Source: Nocardioidaceae bacterium (GTDB lineage: Bacteria; Actinomycetota; Actinomycetes; Propionibacteriales; Nocardioidaceae). Taken from it: 6,087 nt of DNA. The notes below the pieces were generated by a model. That model did not search any database. It was not told the DNA's origin and saw only the letters and a program-made list of their open reading frames with translations. Made by a program: the position numbers and the translations under genes. Shown one piece after another: positions 1-5,129 of this stretch (its first letter is position 1; each line of letters opens with the position of its first letter). Location: the NCBI GenBank assembly GCA_025966335.1, contig JAICRS010000183.1, positions 1 to 6,087 of the forward strand, read 5' to 3'.

Positions 1-1
1 G

Positions 2-736
2 CACCAGGTGGTCCGGCCCGGCGAGATCGGGACCGTGAACGACATCGAGCAGGCCGCCAAGCGACTCGGGCTCGAGTCCCGCCTCGTCGAGCTGGACGGC
101 CAGTTCCGGTGCGGGGGCAGCCGAGCCTACGAGCACTGGGTCCTGCGGCTGCTAGGGCTCGAGGGCGACGGCCCGGTGCCGTGGGAAGGCGATGAGAACT
201 TCGCGCTCCAGGTCGCCGAGGCGCCTTCGGAGATGGAGGTGCGGATGCGGTCGATGCTCGACTCGGGGTACGGCGCGCGGCTGGCTGCCGGCTACTGCTG
301 GAAGTGGAGCGATCCGGTCCCGGACGGCCTGGTCGCGGACATCGAGATCGGCGACTGGCACCGGCCGTGGAACAACAAGAAGCAGAGCTCGCACGCCGGA
401 GCGCCGGGCACGCCGTTCTGGGCGTCCGACCCGGCCGGTTTCGACCAGGTCGGATGCGTCTACACGGCGCAGGGCTTCGAGTACGACTACTCCGGGGTGA
501 TCATGGGTCCCGACCTCGTCTGGCGGACCGATCGATGGGTGGCCCGACCCGAGTACAGCTTCGACACGGCCGTGAAGCGCGGGACGCGTGACCAGTTCGA
601 CGGGGCGGTCCGCAACACCTACAAGGTGCTGCTGACCCGGGGCATGCTGGGCACCCTCGTCTACTCGACGGACCCGGAGACCCAGGATCTCCTGCGCTCG
701 CTGGTTCCCTCGTCGCCGCGCTCTGCCAGGCTGTGA
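2..736 (+). CDS. DUF2075 / Schlafen-group-3-like DNA/RNA helicase domain protein, C-terminal part (5' end outside window)
   Basis: The frame is open from the first complete codon at base 2 (H-Q-V-V-R-P-G-E), so the true start lies upstream. About 244 residues are visible. They carry the C-terminal helicase-like motifs of the DUF2075 family (a P-loop ATPase related to superfamily 1): QFRCGGS near residue 34, a motif-V-like segment VGCVYTAQGFEYD near 150 followed by VIMGPDL, and a motif-VI-like segment YKVLLTRGMLGTLVY near 209. The Walker A and B motifs and any N-terminal nuclease domain (some family members have GIY-YIG) would lie upstream and cannot be seen. The family is predicted to act on nucleic acids in the cytoplasm using ATP; the biological role is not established. 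The stop codon is 2 nt before the MazG-like start, so the two were probably one transcription unit. Family assignment is by remembered motifs and is firm; function is inference. Confidence 0.88.
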   Translation, partial: HQVVRPGEIGTVNDIEQAAKRLGLESRLVELDGQFRCGGSRAYEHWVLRLLGLEGDGPVPWEGDENFALQVAEAPSEMEVRMRSMLDSGYGARLAAGYCWKWSDPVPDGLVADIEIGDWHRPWNNKKQSSHAGAPGTPFWASDPAGFDQVGCVYTAQGFEYDYSGVIMGPDLVWRTDRWVARPEYSFDTAVKRGTRDQFDGAVRNTYKVLLTRGMLGTLVYSTDPETQDLLRSLVPSSPRSARL

Positions 737-738
737 CC

Positions 739-986
739 ATGTCGGACCTGGTCACGCTGCGCGACGCGATGCGTCGGTTCACCGCAGAACGGGACTGGCA
801 TCGCTTCCATGACCCCAAGTCCTTGTTGCTCGCGCTCGTCGGTGAGGTCGGTGAGCTGAGCGAGATCTTCCAGTGGCTGCCCGCCGAGGAAGCAGCGGAG
901 ATCGTCGGGCGGCCGCCGCCGCCGAGGCCAAGCTGGTGTCGAACGCCGTGAAGCACCCACCCGGTTTTCGAGACTTTGAGAATTAG
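739..986 (+). pseudogene. MazG-like nucleotide pyrophosphohydrolase, internally deleted and frameshifted
   Basis: ATG at 739 has a weak AGG ribosome site 8 nt upstream and lies 2 nt after the preceding stop. The open frame gives only 70 residues, ending at 951. Residues 1-57 are typical of the MazG-like all-alpha NTP pyrophosphatase fold: an ERDWHRFHDPKSL helix, then LALVGEVGELSEIFQWL with the first metal-binding acidic cluster (E36, E39, E42). The frame then runs into an unrelated RPPPPRPSWCRTP tail. Reading in another frame from about 912 to the TAG at 984-986 restores a typical MazG C-terminus: AAAAEAKLVSNAVKHPP. What is missing between the halves is the second catalytic helix with the ExxD motif, roughly 25-30 residues, so a one- or two-base sequencing error alone cannot explain it. 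Intact relatives are about 100-120 aa and hydrolyse (d)NTPs to monophosphates and pyrophosphate. This copy should be inactive. A short novel ORF (739-951) could still be translated. Confidence 0.75.
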
Positions 987-993
987 ATATGTC

Positions 994-1005
994 CATAATG
1001 TCCGG
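994..1005 (+). promoter_or_regulatory. Probable -10 element (CATAAT) of a leaderless promoter
   Basis: CATAAT at 994-999 matches five of six positions of the TATAAT consensus. It stands out as an A/T-rich patch (about 975-1000) in very GC-rich DNA. The in-frame GTG at 1006 begins 6 nt downstream, which is where transcription would start, so the mRNA would be leaderless, a common arrangement in actinobacteria. No good -35 hexamer is found at 16-18 nt; TTGAGA at 976-981 is only 12 nt away. The element lies just beyond the MazG remnant's out-of-frame stop. Confidence 0.4.
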
Positions 1006-1992
1006 GTGGACGGATCACCCGCCTCCGGACGGCCGACCCACGCGCGCGTGCGCATGGTGGCTCAGCCGGCGAGCGTGCCCGCGGCACGGCGGTTCGTCGA
1101 CGAGGCCCTGACCGGGTGGGGCAACCGGGAGCTCGTCGACGACGTCGGCCTCTGCGTGACCGAGCTGTCCACGAACGCGATGCTGCACAGCGCCAGCCAC
1201 TACTTCGAGATCGAGCTGCAGAAGATCGCCGACGCGGTGCGGGTCTCGGTCCTCGACGCCGGGCGGGTGCCGGCCGACGCGATCGCGGCCCGGACCGAGT
1301 TCAGCGACGCGCTGGTCGAGGACCTCAGTGCCGACGACGCCTCGACGACCGGCCGAGGCATGTTCATCGTGTCCGCACTGGCCGACTCCTGGGGGATCGA
1401 CGAGCTGCCGGAGGGCAAACGGGTGTGGGCCGAGTTCGGCGAGGCGGAGTCGACGTACGACGTGCGGCCGCCTGTCGTGAACCACCGGGCCACACCGTTC
1501 CCGGTGGAGAAGCAGGACCCTGATGACTGGGTCGTCGTCCGGTTCGACCAGTGTCCCGCGGCGCTGCTGCTCGCACACGACGACAACCTGGCCGAGACCA
1601 TCCGGGAGCTCCAGCTGATCGGTGCCGACCTGCGTCAGCCGCAGTTCCAGAAGCTGGCGGAGCTGATGGCCGACCACGTGCAGCAGCATGCGGTGAACTG
1701 GGACGCCGCCCGGATCCAGGCGCTCGAGGCGGTCCGGGCCGGTCGCGAGTTCACCGACATCCATGTGCTCTCGCACAAGCGAGTGATGGACGACGTGCGG
1801 CATCTCCGCAAGATGATCGGCGAGGCCGAAGCGCTCTCGGACTCCGGGAAGCTGATGACGATGCCGGCCTCCCCGGAGATCCAGGTCCTTCGTGACTGGC
1901 TGGAGAGCGAGTTCTGCCGGCAGGCGGAGCAGGGCCTCGTGCCCGTCGCCTACCCGGCCTGGTTGGCACAGCGAAACCAGACACAGATCTGA
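1006..1992 (+). CDS. ATP-binding protein with SpoIIAB/RsbW-type HATPase_c_2 domain and uncharacterised helical C-terminal region
   Basis: A 328-residue cytoplasmic protein. Residues 13-155 form a GHKL-type ATP-binding domain of the anti-sigma-factor serine kinase class. The N box is ELSTNAMLHS (E53, N57, H61), the G1 box is DAG (84-86) and the G2 box is TTGRGMFIV (G116, G118). Such domains bind ATP and typically phosphorylate anti-anti-sigma (STAS) proteins or sequester a sigma factor; no STAS, sigma or phosphatase gene is next to it, so the partner is unknown. Residues about 165-328 are mostly predicted helix (segments around HDDNLAETIRELQLIG, FQKLAELMADHVQQH and EIQVLRDWLESEFCRQ) and match no domain I can name. 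GTG 1006 is chosen because it keeps the first strand (ARVRMVAQP) and sits at a leaderless distance from a -10 box. ATG 1054 is an alternative but would cut that strand and has no Shine-Dalgarno. No transmembrane segment is seen. Confidence 0.85.
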   Translation: MDGSPASGRPTHARVRMVAQPASVPAARRFVDEALTGWGNRELVDDVGLCVTELSTNAMLHSASHYFEIELQKIADAVRVSVLDAGRVPADAIAARTEFSDALVEDLSADDASTTGRGMFIVSALADSWGIDELPEGKRVWAEFGEAESTYDVRPPVVNHRATPFPVEKQDPDDWVVVRFDQCPAALLLAHDDNLAETIRELQLIGADLRQPQFQKLAELMADHVQQHAVNWDAARIQALEAVRAGREFTDIHVLSHKRVMDDVRHLRKMIGEAEALSDSGKLMTMPASPEIQVLRDWLESEFCRQAEQGLVPVAYPAWLAQRNQTQI

Positions 1993-2116
1993 GCCTCGTA
2001 AAACTTTGCGGCCGGTGTCCCATTACGGACAGGTCGCCCGATTTACGTGCCGGTTTGTGGCGCTAGTGCTCGCCGCGGGGGCGGGATTAGCGTGAAATTC
2101 CCCTGGCGAAGAATGC

Positions 2117-2123
2117 GAGGTGA
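2117..2123 (+). promoter_or_regulatory. Ribosome binding site GAGGTGA that fixes the start at ATG 2129
   Basis: GAGGTGA lies 5 nt before ATG 2129. The alternative in-frame GTG at 2120 is inside this motif, so it would have no ribosome site of its own at proper spacing. ATG 2129 is therefore preferred. The 136-nt gap upstream (1993-2128) must hold the promoter, but I cannot find a convincing -35/-10 pair there. Confidence 0.65.
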
Positions 2124-2128
2124 GCCGG

Positions 2129-3367
2129 ATGGCCACTTTCGAGTCTGAACCCGTGAACTCGCCGGCCCGACGATGGTTGACTCGCCACCGAATCGGTCGA
2201 CGTTCGATGTTGAGGATGGGGGCCGCAGCGACCGGCATGGCCGTCGCCGGGCGCACTGTGGACGCTTGGGCCGGACACGATCCCGTGCTGCCGACCCCGG
2301 ACCGCCCTCCGCCGTCCTCGAAGCTGTTCAGCCACGCGGAGACCAGGCTGGCGTTCCGGAACCACGGGATGCATCTGGAGTTCCTCGACAAGCCGATCAC
2401 CCCGGTGGCTTCCCACTTCCAGCTGATCCACTTCGACATACCCCAGCTCGACGACCGGGGCTACAGCATCACGGTGAAGGGCCGGGTGAACAAACCGCTC
2501 ACGCTCTCGCTCGAAGACCTGAAACGGAGGAAGACGGTCAAGCAGCCCTCGATCATGGAGTGCGCCGGCAACGGCCGCTCGTTCGCGCACCCGCGGTCCA
2601 TCTACGTCCCCTGGTTCAACGAGGCGATCGGTGTCTTCGAGTACACCGGAACCCCGTTGAAGCCGATCCTCCAGGAGGCGGGTCTGCTCGACGACGCGAC
2701 CGAGGTCGTGTTCACCGGGCACGACGACGGCATCGACCTCGGTGTGCACCATCACTTCGAGCGAGCGCTCCCGATCGATGAGGCGATGCTCGACGGCGTG
2801 ATCCTGGCGTGGGAGGCGAACGGTCACCCACTCCCGCCGGCCCACGGGTTCCCCCTCAGGCTCGTGGTGCCTACCTGGTACGGGATGGCGAGCGTCAAGT
2901 GGCTCAAGGCGATCACGGTCATCGACCACCCGTTCCAGGGGGTCCAGCAGAAGCTCGTCTACCGGATGACCTTCAGTGGCGGCGACGCCGGGCGGCCGAT
3001 CCAGAAGAAGTCCGTGCGCGCCGCGATGAAGCCTCCGGGCTACCCGGACCTGATCAGCCGCTACCGGTTCGTCGAGTCGGGCAACGTCGAGCTTCGCGGA
3101 ATGGCGTGGTCGGGTTGGGGGCCGATCCGCAAGGTCGAGGTGAGCGACGACGACCGTCGCACGTGGCGCCCGGCGGTGCTCGAGGAGCCGGTGTCCCCAC
3201 ACGCCTGGACCCCGTGGCGGTTCAACTGGCAGGCCAGGCCGGGAGCCCGCATCCTGTCGTGCCGGGCCACCGACGTCACCGGGAACATCCAGCCGCTGCG
3301 GGCGATCTGGAACGTCCAAGGCATGGCTCAGAACGGCGTGGAGCGCTGGGGCGTCCGGGTGCTCTAG
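2129..3367 (+). CDS. Tat-exported molybdopterin-dependent oxidoreductase, sulfite oxidase family
   Basis: A 412-residue protein. Residues 1-49 form a twin-arginine signal peptide: GRRSMLR (R24, R25), a hydrophobic stretch, and an Ala-Trp-Ala cleavage site before GHD. It is therefore probably exported already folded with its cofactor. The oxidoreductase molybdopterin domain covers about 90-270. The Moco-ligand cysteine is C145 in MECAGNGRS, and HGFPLRLVVPTWYG (H239, R244) followed by SVKW is the conserved pterin/substrate region. The C-terminal Mo-co dimerisation domain covers about 285-395 (GNVELRGMAWSGWGPIRKVEVS). Family members oxidise sulfite to sulfate or act on related substrates. Here the segment where classical sulfite oxidases have an Arg-containing VRNH motif reads HFQLIHFDIP, as I recall for an actinobacterial subgroup, so sulfite is not assured as substrate. 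No heme domain, cytochrome gene or membrane partner is adjacent. It is followed after 20 nt by the propeller gene, probably co-transcribed. Confidence 0.9.
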   Translation: MATFESEPVNSPARRWLTRHRIGRRSMLRMGAAATGMAVAGRTVDAWAGHDPVLPTPDRPPPSSKLFSHAETRLAFRNHGMHLEFLDKPITPVASHFQLIHFDIPQLDDRGYSITVKGRVNKPLTLSLEDLKRRKTVKQPSIMECAGNGRSFAHPRSIYVPWFNEAIGVFEYTGTPLKPILQEAGLLDDATEVVFTGHDDGIDLGVHHHFERALPIDEAMLDGVILAWEANGHPLPPAHGFPLRLVVPTWYGMASVKWLKAITVIDHPFQGVQQKLVYRMTFSGGDAGRPIQKKSVRAAMKPPGYPDLISRYRFVESGNVELRGMAWSGWGPIRKVEVSDDDRRTWRPAVLEEPVSPHAWTPWRFNWQARPGARILSCRATDVTGNIQPLRAIWNVQGMAQNGVERWGVRVL

Positions 3368-3377
3368 CCGCAACCAC

Positions 3378-3383
3378 AGGAGG
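3378..3383 (+). promoter_or_regulatory. Ribosome binding site AGGAGG for the beta-propeller gene
   Basis: A perfect AGGAGG lies 4 nt before ATG 3388 in the 20-nt gap after the oxidoreductase stop. It decides the start: the reading frame stays open far upstream over the oxidoreductase gene, but the signal peptide begins at 3388. Confidence 0.8.
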
Positions 3384-3387
3384 ACCG

Positions 3388-4950
3388 ATGAAGACTCAGT
3401 CTCTAGATGGCTCATCACGCTCGCGCCTGCGGGTAGCGGGGCTCGTGCTCGCCGCCGGGACCCTGCCGGCCTTCCTGTCCGTCTCGGTGGCCGACGCGGC
3501 ACCGGCCGGGGATCTGGAGTTCAGCTCCTACCTCGGTGGGCAGGAGTGGGACGAGGCGACAGATGTCGTCACCGACAGTCGTGGCAACACCCATGTCACC
3601 GGCTTCACCCTTTCCGAGGACTTCCCGGTCGTCGGCCCCGGGTCCCGTGACCACGCCGAGATCGTCGACGCGTTCGTCACCAAGGTCGACACGGACAGCA
3701 GCAGGATCCTGTGGAGCACCCAGCTCGGTGGTGTGGACATGGACACGGCGAAGGCGATCACCGTCGACGGCGACGGCAACGTCTATGTGGCCGGCCGCAC
3801 GGGATCGCCCGACTTCCCGGTCGTCAAAGCGCTGCAGGGCGAGCTGAAGGGACGCTCGTGCACCGGAGAACCCTGTCATGACGCATTCGTCGCGAAGCTG
3901 AGCCAGTCGGGCCGGGTGCTCTGGTCGACGTACTTCGGGGGAACCAAGAACGAGGAACCGTTCGGCATCGAGGTCGGGAGCGACGGCAGTGTCTACATCG
4001 CCGGCCTCACCGACTCCGACGACCTGCCCGTGCGCAGGCCGTTCCAGCGGAAGTTCCAGAGCGACTGCACGGAGCTGCCCTGCCCGTACGACGCATTCGT
4101 CACGAAGTTCGCGCCAGGCGGCGACCAGATCGTCTACAGCACCTACCTCGGCGGTGAGGGCACCGACGTCGCCCGCGATCTCGCGCTCGACCCCGCCGGC
4201 AACGCGTACGTGGTCGGTAGCACCGGGTCACCCGACTTCCCGACGGTGCGGGCTTTCGAGAGCACCACGCGTGGTGAGAACTGCGGTCCGCCACCGGGCG
4301 AACCGTGCCGGCAGGCGTTCGTGACCAAGCTCAACGCCCGCGGCAGCAGTGCTGTCTACAGCACGTACCTCGGCGGTCGGGATCAGGATGACGCGTTCGG
4401 TGTCGCGCTGGACGGGAAGCGGCGTGCTCACATCACAGGGAGCACCGCGTCGACCGACTTCCCGACCGCCAACGCGATGCAGTCGCAGCTCGACAACGCG
4501 GCATGCACCAGCGACCAGCCCGAGGAGCTGTGCGACGACGGGTTCGTCACCAAGCTGAGCCGGAGCGGCCAGGCCCTGCTCTACAGCACCTACCTCGGCG
4601 GTCGCGCAGAGGACCGGGGGTTCAGCATCGATGTTACGAGCAAGGGTCTCGCGGTGGTCGGCGGGCGAACCGACTCCACGGACTTCCCCACGACGGCGAA
4701 CGCGGCCCAGCCGGACTTCGGTGGCTACATCGACGGCTTTGCCACCAAGCTGCGACGCAGTGGAACCGCCTTGTGGAGCACGTTCATCGGCGGCGAGGAC
4801 GCAGACCGTGCCACGGGCATCAGCGCCGATCGGACCGGAGCCGCGCATCTCGTCGGGCGTACCCTGTCCCCGGACTTCCCGACCGTGCGACCGTTCCAGT
4901 CGTCGTTGATCGACGAGGACTACGACGCGTTCGTCAGCGTCATCGACTAG
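3388..4950 (+). CDS. Secreted seven-bladed beta-propeller protein (SBBP repeats)
   Basis: A 520-residue protein. A Sec-type signal peptide covers residues 1 to about 38 (basic SRSRLR, hydrophobic core, cleavage near VADAA). The rest is seven SBBP repeats of about 64-75 residues starting at residues 45, 109, 179, 250, 324, 399 and 463. Each has (Y/W/F)S(T/S)xxGG, a central strand ending in xVxGxTxSxDFP, and most have a DAFVTKL-type strand. Seven copies fit one closed propeller. The loops before the DAFV strand in blades 2-5 each hold two cysteines (C158/C163, C227/C232, C299/C307, C373/C382), suggesting four disulfide-stapled loops; blades 1, 6 and 7 have none. No enzymatic motif, LPXTG anchor or C-terminal membrane helix is visible, so it is probably released or bound to something non-covalently. 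The role is unknown. Close linkage to the exported molybdoenzyme suggests co-expression and perhaps a shared extracytoplasmic task, which is inference. Confidence 0.9.
   Translation: MKTQSLDGSSRSRLRVAGLVLAAGTLPAFLSVSVADAAPAGDLEFSSYLGGQEWDEATDVVTDSRGNTHVTGFTLSEDFPVVGPGSRDHAEIVDAFVTKVDTDSSRILWSTQLGGVDMDTAKAITVDGDGNVYVAGRTGSPDFPVVKALQGELKGRSCTGEPCHDAFVAKLSQSGRVLWSTYFGGTKNEEPFGIEVGSDGSVYIAGLTDSDDLPVRRPFQRKFQSDCTELPCPYDAFVTKFAPGGDQIVYSTYLGGEGTDVARDLALDPAGNAYVVGSTGSPDFPTVRAFESTTRGENCGPPPGEPCRQAFVTKLNARGSSAVYSTYLGGRDQDDAFGVALDGKRRAHITGSTASTDFPTANAMQSQLDNAACTSDQPEELCDDGFVTKLSRSGQALLYSTYLGGRAEDRGFSIDVTSKGLAVVGGRTDSTDFPTTANAAQPDFGGYIDGFATKLRRSGTALWSTFIGGEDADRATGISADRTGAAHLVGRTLSPDFPTVRPFQSSLIDEDYDAFVSVID
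3520..4947 (+). repeat. Seven tandem SBBP propeller repeats within the CDS
   Basis: Units start at 3520, 3712, 3922, 4135, 4357, 4582 and 4774. Spacing is 192, 210, 213, 222, 225 and 192 nt; the longer units are those with cysteine loops. The YSTYLGG-coding segments at 4135-4155 and 4582-4602 are identical over 21 nt, and the one at 4357-4377 differs by one base, so blades 4-6 are closest at the DNA level. Blades 2, 3 and 7 begin with WST instead. Confidence 0.85.
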
Positions 4951-4969
4951 GGCAGGCTCTCGAAGACCC

Positions 4970-5004
4970 GACGCCCTCCACCAGGAGATCTGGTGGAGGG
5001 CGTC
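4970..5004 (+). terminator. Rho-independent-type hairpin terminator
   Basis: A perfect 15-bp stem (arms 4970-4984 and 4990-5004, starting GACGCCCTCCACC) encloses the 5-nt loop GAGAT, 19 nt after the propeller stop. No U-tract follows, which is usual for high-GC actinobacteria. It closes the oxidoreductase-propeller unit and insulates the next gene. Being palindromic, it could work in both directions. Confidence 0.85.
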
Positions 5005-5030
5005 AGTCTGTCCGGGCACATTTTCGAGCC

Positions 5031-5063
5031 CCAAGGTTGCGCCAAGGTTCGTAAGACACCTTG
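5031..5063 (+). promoter_or_regulatory. Repeated CCAAGGTT motif, candidate operator upstream of the secreted FN3 protein
   Basis: CCAAGGTT occurs at 5031-5038 and 5042-5049, exactly 11 bp apart (about one helical turn). The inverted core ACCTTG follows at 5058-5063. The spacing would place two copies on the same DNA face, as for a regulator bound in tandem. The second copy and the inverted core could also form a 6-bp stem with a 9-nt loop. No clear -35/-10 pair is recognised in 5005-5129, so the relation to the promoter is unknown. Confidence 0.35.
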
Positions 5064-5118
5064 CTGCTGCGGACAGGTCCAACCAGTGGCCTCCTCCGCA
5101 GACCGCAGCAAACCTCAC

Positions 5119-5124
5119 AGGGAG
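5119..5124 (+). promoter_or_regulatory. Ribosome binding site AGGGAG for the FN3 secreted protein
   Basis: AGGGAG lies 5 nt before ATG 5130. It supports this start, which also puts a typical basic signal-peptide n-region at the N-terminus. Confidence 0.65.
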
Positions 5125-5129
5125 TTCTC

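Noticed and set aside
976..981. TTGAGA as -35 element for the CATAAT box
   Set aside because: The spacer is only 12 nt, too short for a normal sigma-70-type promoter.
1015..1803. Antisense open frame (262 codons) across the ATP-binding protein
   Set aside because: It is a shadow of the real gene. The + strand frame has intact N, G1 and G2 boxes; the antisense frame has no motifs.
2016..2031. Small hairpin TGTCC-CATTAC-GGACA as terminator of the ATP-binding protein gene
   Set aside because: The stem has only 5 bp and no U-tract. It is too weak to call.
2809..3387. Upstream extension of the propeller reading frame
   Set aside because: It overlaps the oxidoreductase gene in another frame and lacks protein-like sequence. 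AGGAGG and a signal peptide place the start at 3388.
2087..3502. Long antisense open frame (471 codons) across the oxidoreductase gene
   Set aside because: It lies opposite a gene with clear family motifs. Its composition (many Arg, Pro, His, Val and Asp) is what the complement of high-GC codons gives, and no family motif is seen.
4228..5118. Antisense open frame (296 codons) across the propeller gene and terminator
   Set aside because: It runs through a strong hairpin terminator and opposite the SBBP repeats, and it has no recognisable domain.
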